Assembly: GCA_026415715.1 (NCBI GenBank)
Contig: JAOAGO010000023.1
Span: forward strand, 1 to 48,123
Direction of reading: 5' to 3'
Origin: Chitinophagaceae bacterium
GTDB lineage: Bacteria > Bacteroidota > Bacteroidia > Chitinophagales > Chitinophagaceae
Length of the DNA: 48,123 bases
In this document: positions 24,695 through 33,224 of the stretch, one piece after another
How positions within the stretch are numbered: the first letter of the stretch is position 1
How the letters are laid out: each line of letters opens with the position of its first letter
Position numbers and translations under genes: made by a program
The notes under the pieces: model-generated
What the model was told of the DNA's origin: nothing
What the model saw: the letters and a program-made list of their open reading frames with translations, nothing else
Database searches by the model: none

Positions 24695-26017
24695 ATGAAA
24701 AAAGGACTGGTTGTTTTATTGTTAGCTTTTCTATGGGCATCCTGCAACCAAAGTGAAGAATACAAAACCCTGGCCGCCGACCCGCTGCTGTACTGCAAAA
24801 CCGTAAAAGAACTGAATAACATCGTAATGGGAAATAATTTCACTCCCATAGTCGCCTCCAGGAATTATTTGTACGCCAATGTAGCCGCTTACGAAGTGAT
24901 TGCGGCAGCACGCCCCGACAAATATAATTCGCTGGCCGGCCAGCTAAACGGGCTTCAAACCAAACCACCCGCCCCCGGAAAAGACGTGAATTATCACTTT
25001 GCTGCCATACTGGCCTTTTGCAAACTGGGCGAAGCCGTAACCTTTCCCGAAGGCAGCATGAGTTACTATGTGGACAGCCTCACCTCGCTGATGCGTAAAA
25101 AAGGAATGCCCAAAAAAGTACTCAAAGCCACCCGGGAGTTTGCCGATAAAGTATCAGAAATCATCATGGACTGGAGCAAAAAAGACAATTATGCACAAAC
25201 ACGTACCATGCCAAAATATGCTATTATAGATTCGCCGGGACGTTGGGTGCCCACCCCGCCCATGTATCTTGACGCCATAGAACCGCATTGGAATAAAATC
25301 CGGCCGGCTGTCATGGATAGCGCCAACATGTTTGTTCCTCCCCCGCCGCCGCCCTTTGATATCAAAAACAAAAACAGCAAATTTTATAAAGAAATGATGG
25401 CCGTAAAAAATGCTGTGGAAAATCTCACCGACGAGCAAAAACATATTGCCGACTTCTGGGATGACCTTGGGGTGCGTATGAACGTCTCCGGCCATGTCAT
25501 GTTTGTCAGTAAAAAATTTTCGCCCCCCGGCCATTGGATGAATATTGTGGGTATTGCAGCCAAACAGGCCAAAGCCGATTTTGAAACTACCGTGTATGCG
25601 TATGCCAAAACCGCTATCGCCGTGTTTGATGCATTCATTCAATGCTGGGACGAAAAATACCGAAGCAACTATGCCCGGCCCGAAACGGTAATTAATAAAT
25701 ACATTGACCCAAACTGGCGTCCTTATCTGCAAACGCCGGCATTTCCCGAATATACCTGCGGGCACAGTACCATTTCCGCTGCTGCCGCCGAAGCACTCAC
25801 CGATGTGTTTGGCGACAACTTTGCCTACACCGATACCTCCGAACTGGAATTCGGCATCCCCAACAGAAGCTTCAAATCCTTTCGCCACGCTGCCGAAGAA
25901 AACAATTGGGCACGTTTTTACGGCGGCATTCATTACCACAATTCCTGCATCATCAGTACTGAGCACGGTCGCAAAGTAGGCACGCTGGTCAATCAGCGAC
26001 TGAAAATGAAAAAATAA
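24695..26017 (+). CDS. Vanadium-dependent haloperoxidase-like lipoprotein (PAP2 superfamily)
   Basis: A 440-residue protein from the ATG at 24695: MKKGLVVLLLAFLWASCNQ with lipobox Cys17. The C-terminal third carries the vanadate/phosphate site of the haloperoxidase and PAP2 superfamily: a Lys/Arg segment WDEKYRSNYARPE, then FPEYTCGHSTISAAAAEAL, then RFYGGIHYHNS. These proteins bind vanadate and oxidise halides with peroxide, or act as phosphatases. The serine usually found in the PSGH motif is cysteine here (TCGH), which may alter activity. A poly-proline stretch (VPPPPPPPF) lies mid-protein. It is membrane-anchored and faces the periplasm or outside. Confidence 0.85.
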   Translation: MKKGLVVLLLAFLWASCNQSEEYKTLAADPLLYCKTVKELNNIVMGNNFTPIVASRNYLYANVAAYEVIAAARPDKYNSLAGQLNGLQTKPPAPGKDVNYHFAAILAFCKLGEAVTFPEGSMSYYVDSLTSLMRKKGMPKKVLKATREFADKVSEIIMDWSKKDNYAQTRTMPKYAIIDSPGRWVPTPPMYLDAIEPHWNKIRPAVMDSANMFVPPPPPPFDIKNKNSKFYKEMMAVKNAVENLTDEQKHIADFWDDLGVRMNVSGHVMFVSKKFSPPGHWMNIVGIAAKQAKADFETTVYAYAKTAIAVFDAFIQCWDEKYRSNYARPETVINKYIDPNWRPYLQTPAFPEYTCGHSTISAAAAEALTDVFGDNFAYTDTSELEFGIPNRSFKSFRHAAEENNWARFYGGIHYHNSCIISTEHGRKVGTLVNQRLKMKK

Positions 26018-26060
26018 ATTCCGCCGTCGTTCCTCTCATTACTTTTTTGAATGTGCTGAA

Positions 26061-26315
26061 CAAGGAGTTTTTTATTTTGGGGCTGTCATCGTGCCGCCTG
26101 CGGCGGGCAAGGCCGCTCATCGGCTGCAGTCCGCCGTCCTTCGGGGTAGCCGTGCTGGCGGCGGCGCATGCCATAGCCCCGTTCAAATAAAACTGCCACA
26201 CCGCATCACCCATGCCAACGCCGGGCGCCGCCGCGGCGCACCTCACTTCGTTCGCCCTCCGGCCGGCGCAGCCCTTGAGCGATGAAATCACTGTCAGCAA
26301 GGAATTTTTTATTTT
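26061..26315. repeat. GC-rich intergenic repeat island, copy 2, bracketed by direct repeats
   Basis: A very GC-rich core (26079-26290) lies between the direct repeats CAAGGAGTTTTTTATTTT (26061-26078) and CAAGGAATTTTTTATTTT (26298-26315), 17 of 18 identical. The core opens with GGGGCTGTC and ends with GCGCAGCCCTTGAGC, matching the island at 7905-8030. It contains a perfect 15-base palindrome, GCGCCGCCGCGGCGC (26225-26239). There is no transposase. It could be a small non-autonomous mobile element, or one unit of a repeat whose next copy was lost. Open frames through it on both strands are low-complexity, so I do not call genes. Confidence 0.6.
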
Positions 26316-26647
26316 TCTGTCGGACTGTTTCGGTTGAAGAGAAAAAAATATATCTTTAAAAGAGTTCGTATGATACGTTAACAAAAAATATTTTTTTCAA
26401 TGTCATAATTATACCTATCTAAGCAGAAAGGCAGAAATAAAACACGGATGTAAAATAAACTATTAAAATACTTAGCAATCCGGCCAAAGAAACAGATATC
26501 TTTTCCTAACTTTAATGCAATATCGGTACCGGAAAAATTGTTATTGACTTATTCAAAACTTCGTTATGTTTTATGGAAAAATCCGCATTCATCATCATAA
26601 CTTAAATAACGAGCATTGTTTACATACAAATTTAAATAACAACAACA
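26316..26647. other. AT-rich intergenic region
   Basis: About 330 bases after the repeat island without visible gene, hairpin or clear promoter. It forms the upstream region of the secreted unknown gene at 26648. Confidence 0.4.
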
Positions 26648-27772
26648 ATGAAAAACATCACATTGCTGATCGTTGGATGGTTTTGCTTCATCTGTGCTTA
26701 CGGCCAGAAAGAAGAATTTAAAATTTATCCGAACAACTTGATTTACAGTGAGCAGGCAATGGCTAAGCTAAGGCGCGTCGTGGACTCATTAAACCTGAAA
26801 TTCAAAACTTGCAACTTCAATACCGTTTTTTATTCCAAAAGCCAAACCGTCGGTCACATAATAAAAATGAAAAAAGGAAATATTAAACAAGCGAAAATAG
26901 ATATGGAAAATCAAATTTCCTTGGACGAATTTCTTAAAAAATATCCAACAGCAACTATTGAAAGAAATGTTTTAATCATAAAGCTTAAATATAAAAACTA
27001 CAAAAACCGGTACATTGTTGAATTTGAACACTTCGACCTGAAAAGCGATTTTGGATTCAGCATTAGATCGGAAGATATGACCCTTTATCAAAAAGATTTT
27101 TCCCAAAAGTGGCTTTTTGAATACGATAATAAAACAAAATACGATGATGAGTATCTGTACGCTTTCTATTTCCCGGCGAATTTCAGTTTCGTTCCCATTC
27201 CGAAAAAATATGCTCTAATGATAGGATATTCAAATTGCTTAATTGATACAACAACTACAAAATTTAAAGAAAATCTAAAAGACGGCACAATTTACCTTCC
27301 TGAAAACTGGACTTCGTTATCGTTAAATGAGAAAATCAAACTTCTTGACACAATGAGAAGCACGAGAGTAATTGGTACGTGCAGTAGGGATACCCGTCCA
27401 AGAGAGCACGCCAAGAATATTGCCTTGCTTTCGGCGGAAACCTATAACTGGTCGGTTTTCCTGAAATCACATCTGGACATCATGAACGACCGCTTCGAAA
27501 GACTATCCGATGGCAGTTATGCCTGGGAAGAAAGGAATACTTATATCAAAGAACTTGAAGAGCTCAACATAAATGTTCCGGACCTTATTTTCGGCATAAC
27601 CTTCCGCATGGAAAATCCCGCAAAAAATCATTATTATGACAGCATCGGACGACTTGGTCGTGCTTTATCAGAAACCAAAAACCGAAGTGAAATTGAAGAG
27701 GCTATGTTGTCCATCATCTCCGACAAAGAATTGGATCTCTTTAACAGACTTTTATTTACTTCCTTTTTCTGA
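26648..27772 (+). CDS. Secreted protein of unknown function, probably shortened by a C-terminal frameshift
   Basis: A 374-residue protein I do not recognise. It starts with the signal peptide MKNITLLIVGWFCFICAYGQ. The mature part is rich in Lys, Tyr and Asn, with no known motif; the region RVIGTCSRDTRPREHAKNIALL is the most distinctive. The frame ends LLFTSFF at a TGA just after a five-T run (TCCTTTTTCTGA). With one extra T, reading continues for 38 more codons (LNYNHYLKDNVLKKENN onward) to a TGA at 27883. The extension has normal coding character, so the original gene probably ran to 27885. The gene is more AT-rich than its neighbours. Confidence 0.75.
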   Translation: MKNITLLIVGWFCFICAYGQKEEFKIYPNNLIYSEQAMAKLRRVVDSLNLKFKTCNFNTVFYSKSQTVGHIIKMKKGNIKQAKIDMENQISLDEFLKKYPTATIERNVLIIKLKYKNYKNRYIVEFEHFDLKSDFGFSIRSEDMTLYQKDFSQKWLFEYDNKTKYDDEYLYAFYFPANFSFVPIPKKYALMIGYSNCLIDTTTTKFKENLKDGTIYLPENWTSLSLNEKIKLLDTMRSTRVIGTCSRDTRPREHAKNIALLSAETYNWSVFLKSHLDIMNDRFERLSDGSYAWEERNTYIKELEELNINVPDLIFGITFRMENPAKNHYYDSIGRLGRALSETKNRSEIEEAMLSIISDKELDLFNRLLFTSFF

Positions 27773-27921
27773 ACTACAACCATTATTTAAAAGACAACGT
27801 TTTAAAGAAAGAAAATAACAACAGGTTGATAAAAGCAACAAAAAGTTTACCGGATTTTATTAGCAAAAGACTAACAGAAAACTGAAAAGAATCCTGAAGT
27901 TAAAATCTTTTTCGCACCTCC

Positions 27922-29280
27922 TCACAAATCCTGAATCGGCTTATATCCTGGCACTAAGGTTTTCATCACTGTCCAGGCTATCAGATAGGCCACGGCGCAA
28001 AAGCCAAACATGATGGCATAACCGGTTTCTATATGTCCCTGCTTTTTGTAGTAATCAAATAAGGCGCCGCCTATTTTGGTTATCAACACTCCGCCAATTC
28101 CACCGGCCATACCGCCTATGCCCACCACCGAGGCCACCGCTTTACGCGGAAACATATCCGAAACGGTTGTAAAAATATTGGCGCTCCATGCCTGATGCGC
28201 CGAAGCGCCGATTCCAATCAGCAGTACCGGAATCCAGTAACTGATGCCGCTCAACGGCTGAGCAGCCAGCACCACCAACGGAATGACCGCAATCAGAAGC
28301 ATAGCCCGCATGCGTCCGTCGTATGCCTGATACCCTTTGTTGATAAAATACATCGGAAACCATCCGCCGCCGATGCTTCCGGCTACCGTTAAGGTGTAAA
28401 GCAATGCTAAAGGAATCATCATCTGCGTCGTTGTCATGCCATGCTGATCTTTCAGATAGGCCGGCAACCAAAACAGAAAAAACCACCACACCCCGTCGGT
28501 CATAAACTTTCCGAAAGCAAAAGCCCAGGTTTGTCTGTAATACAACAATTTCACCCACGACACTTTTTCATTTCCCTCCACTACATCCGTATCCTGTGTA
28601 TCACTTTTTATGTATTGCCGCTCAGGTTCGGATAAGCGGGTTTGTTTTTCCGGCTTTTCATAATAAATGAACCAAAATACCAGCCACAAAAAACCTACGG
28701 CGCCGATAATAAGGAAAGCAGCTTGCCAGCCCCAGTGTTTTTCAATCCAGGGTACCGACAGCGGGGCCAGAATAGCTCCCACATTTGCACCTGAATTAAA
28801 AATGCCGGTTGCCAGCGCTCTTTCTTTTTTGGGAAAATATTCCGCCGTAGCTTTTATGGCTGCAGGAAAATTTCCGGCTTCACCAACGGCAAGAAAGGCG
28901 CGGGCAAAAACAAACCCTATCACGGAAGCCGGTACTGCCGCAAGGCCAACCCAGCCCAAAGCCGTGGCCAGACCCTGACCTATCGGAATAGCCAGTGCAT
29001 GCAACATAGCCGCAATACTCCATAATACAATAGCCCATGCATAGCCGCTTTTTGTTCCCAGTTTGTCAATAATTCTTCCGGCAAATAACATGGCTATGGC
29101 GTAAGTAAACTGAAATGCTGCCGTAATATCCGCATACTGGCTGTTGCTCCATCCGAATTTTTCTTCCAGTACCGGTTTTAACAAGCTTAAAACCTGCCTG
29201 TCAAGATAGTTTACCGTGGTAGCAAAAAACAACAAGGCACAAATAGTCCAGCGATATTTACCTATGGGGTTTTGATTCAT
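27922..29280 (-). CDS. exuT: Hexuronate transporter, MFS anion:cation symporter family (ExuT-type)
   Basis: A 452-residue MFS carrier with about twelve helices. The N-terminal YRWTICALLFFATTVNYLDRQVLSLLKP and FARAFLAVGEAGNFPAAIKATAEYFPKKERALATGIFNSG are hallmarks of the hexuronate/glucarate branch. It would import galacturonate or glucuronate across the inner membrane. It is the last gene of the pectin operon; its ATG overlaps the kdgA stop (ATGA). A TTG upstream at 29304 would extend it into kdgA and is rejected. Confidence 0.92.
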   Translation of the reverse strand: MNQNPIGKYRWTICALLFFATTVNYLDRQVLSLLKPVLEEKFGWSNSQYADITAAFQFTYAIAMLFAGRIIDKLGTKSGYAWAIVLWSIAAMLHALAIPIGQGLATALGWVGLAAVPASVIGFVFARAFLAVGEAGNFPAAIKATAEYFPKKERALATGIFNSGANVGAILAPLSVPWIEKHWGWQAAFLIIGAVGFLWLVFWFIYYEKPEKQTRLSEPERQYIKSDTQDTDVVEGNEKVSWVKLLYYRQTWAFAFGKFMTDGVWWFFLFWLPAYLKDQHGMTTTQMMIPLALLYTLTVAGSIGGGWFPMYFINKGYQAYDGRMRAMLLIAVIPLVVLAAQPLSGISYWIPVLLIGIGASAHQAWSANIFTTVSDMFPRKAVASVVGIGGMAGGIGGVLITKIGGALFDYYKKQGHIETGYAIMFGFCAVAYLIAWTVMKTLVPGYKPIQDL

Positions 29281-29942
29281 AACGTTCCGGTTTCGGTTAT
29301 CCATTCCAGCAGTTCTTTAGTTTTTTGTTCGAGTAACTGAAAATCTTTATTTCGAAGAATTTCTTTGGTTATCAGATGTCCGCCGATGCCTACCGCACAT
29401 ACACCGGCCGTGAACCAGGACCGGAGATTCTCTTTATCTGCGGTTACGCCGCCGGTGGGCATGAAAGCCATACCGGGAAACAATTCTTTTATCGCAGTGA
29501 CAAATCCCGGTCCGAGCACATTTCCCGGAAATAGTTTTACCAGCGTACGGCCCGCAGACTCAGCTTCGTGAATTTCCGTCGGCGTCATACATCCGGGTAT
29601 CCATGGCAGCTTGAGCAAATAAGCGGCATCATTAAGAGATGCATCGAACATCGGGCTTACCAGAAAATCTGCTCCAGCCTCAGAAAAGTCATTTACCTGC
29701 GCTGCATGCCGGATTGTGCCCGCACCCAAAATCAATCCGGGCATACTCTCCTTTCGCACCGCAGCCATGGCGTAAAAGTTTTCCAACGCGTTCGGACCTC
29801 TTGCCGTATATTCAGCCACCCGAATGCCGGCAGCATAAAGGGCACGTAACACACCGATACAAACTTCCTTATCCTCGTGATAAAACAGCGGAAGCAGTTT
29901 TTGATTTTTTATTGCGTCTAATATCAATTCATTTTTTTCCAT
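29277..29942 (-). CDS. kdgA: 2-keto-3-deoxy-6-phosphogluconate aldolase
   Basis: A 221-residue KDPG/KHG aldolase. It has the catalytic Glu44 in VAEYTARG, the segment GAGTIRHAAQ, IPGCMTPTE, the Schiff-base Lys136 in LVKLFPG, and PTGGV for phosphate binding. It splits KDPG to pyruvate and glyceraldehyde-3-phosphate, the last step of uronate catabolism, in the cytoplasm. Its start lies 14 bases inside the kdgK gene. Confidence 0.95.
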   Translation of the reverse strand: MEKNELILDAIKNQKLLPLFYHEDKEVCIGVLRALYAAGIRVAEYTARGPNALENFYAMAAVRKESMPGLILGAGTIRHAAQVNDFSEAGADFLVSPMFDASLNDAAYLLKLPWIPGCMTPTEIHEAESAGRTLVKLFPGNVLGPGFVTAIKELFPGMAFMPTGGVTADKENLRSWFTAGVCAVGIGGHLITKEILRNKDFQLLEQKTKELLEWITETGTL

Positions 29943-30939
29943 ACTGTAAAATGTTTTGCCTCACATCCTGGATGGTTTGTTTGGTACAGTCGCCTTTTTC
30001 ATGCATTTTACCTACTGCCGCAGCCGCAGCCAGGTTTAGTGTTTCCTGTGCAGAAAGATTATTCACATAACCGTATAAAATACCTGCCATAAAACAATCG
30101 CCGCTTCCGGCTCTGTCAATAATGTGATCCAGCGAAAAAGTTTCCGATACTTCAAAATGATCCTGCCGTTGCATAACGGCAAAATATGTTTTTTCCAGAC
30201 GAAAAGTAAGCGCTACCGTATGTACTTTCGGGTATTTTTCCCTGATGCGCAGAATGGTTTCTTTTGCCGCCTTGGTCAGGTCATCAATACTATAGCCCTC
30301 GCTGGCGGATATTACCGCTTTAATACCCAATAGCTTTTCTGCCGACCAAATATTTCCCATAATGATGTGACAATGGCTCACCAGTTCATCCATAATTGCC
30401 GGCGGATTAACACCATATTGCCAAAGCCGGGCTCTGTAATTCAGATCCACGGTAAGGGTTTTGTTGAGTTGTGAAGCTGTGCATACGGCTTCCCGGCACA
30501 GTGCGGCGCTATCAGCATTCAGAGCCGGTGTAATGGCGCTCCAGTGGATTACCTCACAATCATGCATGTGTTTTTCCCAGTTCACTTCGCCGGTTTTTAA
30601 TGAAGCAAAGGAAGAATCCTCCCGATCGTAAATCACGGCATCCCCTTTCAGTTCGCTTCCCTGGAGCAGGTAATAGATTCCGATTCTTTTTCCCGAGTAA
30701 AGTATGGATGATACATCCACTCCTTTTTCTGCCAGTTCCCCGACGATATCTGCAGACAAATAGTTTTTGGGAATTGCAGTAAAATATTTAACGGGAACTT
30801 TCCATGAAGCCAGCGCCGCCGCAACATTTAATTCTGCTCCACCCGGATAAACAGCCATTTGCGCCTGCCTGATCCAATGCCGGTTGGGTTGGGGCGAGTA
30901 ACGAAGTAAGAGTTCTCCAAAACAAAATATCTTCTTCAT
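29929..30939 (-). CDS. kdgK: 2-keto-3-deoxygluconate kinase (PfkB family)
   Basis: A 336-residue PfkB-family sugar kinase from the ATG at 30939. A TTG at 30951 would overlap kduI, while the ATG follows the kduI stop by four bases. The N-terminus FCFGELLLRYSP, the substrate motif YPGGAELNVAAAL, and the signature DRAGSGDCFMAGILYGY with the catalytic Asp are clear. It phosphorylates KDG to KDPG. The substrate is inferred from position between kduI and kdgA and fits the family. Confidence 0.92.
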   Translation of the reverse strand: MKKIFCFGELLLRYSPQPNRHWIRQAQMAVYPGGAELNVAAALASWKVPVKYFTAIPKNYLSADIVGELAEKGVDVSSILYSGKRIGIYYLLQGSELKGDAVIYDREDSSFASLKTGEVNWEKHMHDCEVIHWSAITPALNADSAALCREAVCTASQLNKTLTVDLNYRARLWQYGVNPPAIMDELVSHCHIIMGNIWSAEKLLGIKAVISASEGYSIDDLTKAAKETILRIREKYPKVHTVALTFRLEKTYFAVMQRQDHFEVSETFSLDHIIDRAGSGDCFMAGILYGYVNNLSAQETLNLAAAAAVGKMHEKGDCTKQTIQDVRQNILQYGKK

Positions 30940-30943
30940 GTCT

Positions 30944-31774
30944 TTATTCAATATCAGCTATAGCTACAGGGTCCATATCGGTAAATTGCTGGTTTTCGCC
31001 GGCCATTCCCCAAATAAATCCGTAATTCGAAGTACCACATCCGAAATGTAAGCTCCAGGGCGGCGAAATAACCGCTTCATGATTGGCTACTACAAGGTGC
31101 CGGCTTTGCATGGGCTCGCCCATGAAATGAAATACCCTGTGATTTTCCGAAACATCGTAATAAAAATACACTTCCATACGTCGGGAATGGGTGTGCGGCG
31201 GCACGGAATTCCAGACACAACCGGGCTCAAGCTCAGTATAACCCATCACCAACTGACAACTCCTGATGCCGTCTTCATGAATGAATTTATACAGCGTTCG
31301 CTTGTTAGACGTTGCCGCCTCTCCCAGCTTTAGCGCAGTAGCCCGATCTCTGGACAAATACTGAGTTTCATACTGCTTATGAGCTGGCGCTGACAGAAAA
31401 TAAAACAAAGCCGGCCGTTCGGAATGTTGGCTTTCAAAAACAACCTCACGGGTTTCTTTTCCCAGATACAAACAATCGCCTTTTTGTAAAGAAAATTGTT
31501 GTCCGTCGGCTTTAATCCTTCCTTCTCCGCCCACGTTGAAAATTCCCATTTCCCGCCGCTGAAGAAAATAATCTGCTTTTAATTCATCGGGATTCGGCAG
31601 TGGAACAGATGCTGTAACGGGCATAACTCCGCCGATAATCACCCGGTCATAATGCGTATATACGCAATGAACGGCGTCAGGCCTGAATAATTCCTGCACC
31701 AGAAAATGACGCCGCAACTGTTCGGTATTCAGGGCCACAGCAGATTCGGGGTTTTGCTGAAATCGTATTTCCAT
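30944..31774 (-). CDS. kduI: 5-keto-4-deoxyuronate isomerase (4-deoxy-L-threo-5-hexosulose-uronate isomerase)
   Basis: A 276-residue KduI cupin enzyme. It converts the open-chain form of unsaturated galacturonate, released by pectate lyase and GH105, to 3-deoxy-D-glycero-2,5-hexodiulosonate. The metal-site segment PPHTHSRRMEVYFYYDV is visible, as are DCLYLGKETREV and SPPWSLHFGCGTSNYGFIWGMAGEN. The ATG at 31774 shares one base with the uxaC stop (TGATG). The next enzyme of its branch, KduD, is not found in the window. Confidence 0.96.
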   Translation of the reverse strand: MEIRFQQNPESAVALNTEQLRRHFLVQELFRPDAVHCVYTHYDRVIIGGVMPVTASVPLPNPDELKADYFLQRREMGIFNVGGEGRIKADGQQFSLQKGDCLYLGKETREVVFESQHSERPALFYFLSAPAHKQYETQYLSRDRATALKLGEAATSNKRTLYKFIHEDGIRSCQLVMGYTELEPGCVWNSVPPHTHSRRMEVYFYYDVSENHRVFHFMGEPMQSRHLVVANHEAVISPPWSLHFGCGTSNYGFIWGMAGENQQFTDMDPVAIADIE

Positions 31775-33213
31775 CACCTGATTACTGTAGAGTGTAAAGG
31801 TTCATCAATAAATTGCCACCCAAAATAATGCTTTGTGTTATAATAACAGATATTTTGCACCATTTTTCCGATCCACTCTGTATCGTCCGGAAGCTCTCCG
31901 TTCTCCATTTCTTCTCCCAGCAGATTGCATAATATTCTTCTGAAGTATTCATGACGGGGAAATGAAAGAAAAGATCGGCTGTCGGTGAGCATACCTACAA
32001 AGCGGCTTAACAGTCCCATATTACTCAGTGCATTGAGCTGTCTGATGATACCGTCTTTCTGATCCAAAAACCACCATGATGCGCCCCACTGAATTTTACC
32101 GGGAAAAGAGCCGTCATTAAAATTTCCGATCATGGTAGCAAACAACTCGTTATCTGCCGGATTGAGATTGTAGATAATGGTTTTGGCCAGCGTGTTATTG
32201 CTGTCAAGCCGGTCAAGGAAACGGGCCAGGCTTTTCGCCTGCTGAAAATCGCCGATACTGTCCCAGCCTGTATCGGGTCCCAGTTGTTTCATCATCCGCG
32301 AATTATTGTTGCGCAGGGCGCCCAGATGAAACTGCTGTACAAATCCTTTTTCCCAATCCCATTCGGCAAAAGTGATTAGCATGGCCGACTTGAATTTGCG
32401 CACTTCTTCTTCCGTCAGTTGTCCGCCGTTTCTTACTTTGGCAAAGATGCCGGCAATTTCGGTTGTTGAATAATTTTCGGCATAAATTTCCTCCAGTCCG
32501 TGATCGCTGACACTGCAGCCCTGCGAGGCAAAGAAATCATGCCTTTTTTTCAATGCGGTAAGGTAATCGTTGAAGGTGCTGATAGAAACATCCGTAACAC
32601 TTTCCAGTTTTTCCAAGTATTCGTTAAATGCCGGCGGATGTTCGGGCTGCATGGCTTTGTCGGGCCTGAAAGCCGGCAACACTTTTACTTTCCATCCGTC
32701 AGCTTTTATTCGGGCATGATATTCCAAGGAGTCAATGGGATCGTCTGTGGTGCAAATCAGCTTCACATTCATTTTTTCTATCAGTCCTCTTACCGAAAAA
32801 TCAGGCTGTTGCAGCATGCGGGAAGTTTCTTCGTAAATTTTTTCCGCGGTTGCCGGCGAAAGCAAATCATAAATATTGAAATAGCGCTGAAGCTCAAGGT
32901 GTGTCCAGTGATATAAAGGATTACGAAGCGTATAAGGTACTGTAGCTGCCCAGGCCAGAAATTTTTCTTTATCGGGCTTTGAGCCGGTGATGTATGCTTC
33001 ATCCACACCGTTGGTACGCATGGCTCTCCATTTGTAGTGGTCTCCGTTCAGCCATACCCGGGTAATATTTTCAAAGTTTACATCTTCCGCTATTTGTTGC
33101 GGCGAAAGATGATTATGGTAGTCAATTACCGGCATGGATTTGGCATACTCGTGATACAACACCTGTGCGGTGCGGTTGTGTAGTAAAAAATTTTCGTCAA
33201 GAAATGTTTTCAT
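31774..33213 (-). CDS. uxaC: Uronate isomerase (glucuronate/galacturonate isomerase)
   Basis: A 479-residue uronate isomerase of the amidohydrolase superfamily, normal length. MPVIDYHNHLSPQQIAED holds the first metal motif (HxH), LICTTDDPIDSLEYH and VSDHGLEEI follow, and MGLLSRFVGMLTDSRSFLSFPRHEYFRR is the conserved C-terminal block with the Asp. It turns D-galacturonate into D-tagaturonate (or glucuronate into fructuronate). It lies 11 bases after uxaA. Confidence 0.97.
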   Translation of the reverse strand: MKTFLDENFLLHNRTAQVLYHEYAKSMPVIDYHNHLSPQQIAEDVNFENITRVWLNGDHYKWRAMRTNGVDEAYITGSKPDKEKFLAWAATVPYTLRNPLYHWTHLELQRYFNIYDLLSPATAEKIYEETSRMLQQPDFSVRGLIEKMNVKLICTTDDPIDSLEYHARIKADGWKVKVLPAFRPDKAMQPEHPPAFNEYLEKLESVTDVSISTFNDYLTALKKRHDFFASQGCSVSDHGLEEIYAENYSTTEIAGIFAKVRNGGQLTEEEVRKFKSAMLITFAEWDWEKGFVQQFHLGALRNNNSRMMKQLGPDTGWDSIGDFQQAKSLARFLDRLDSNNTLAKTIIYNLNPADNELFATMIGNFNDGSFPGKIQWGASWWFLDQKDGIIRQLNALSNMGLLSRFVGMLTDSRSFLSFPRHEYFRRILCNLLGEEMENGELPDDTEWIGKMVQNICYYNTKHYFGWQFIDEPLHSTVIR

Positions 33214-33224
33214 GTATCGGTGTT

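Noticed and set aside
25154-25966. 270-codon frame on the - strand
   Set aside because: It is the antisense shadow of the haloperoxidase-like gene and has unnatural composition.
25989-26384. Frames on both strands through the second GC-rich island
   Set aside because: Their composition follows the GC-rich repeat; there is no start context and no recognisable domain.
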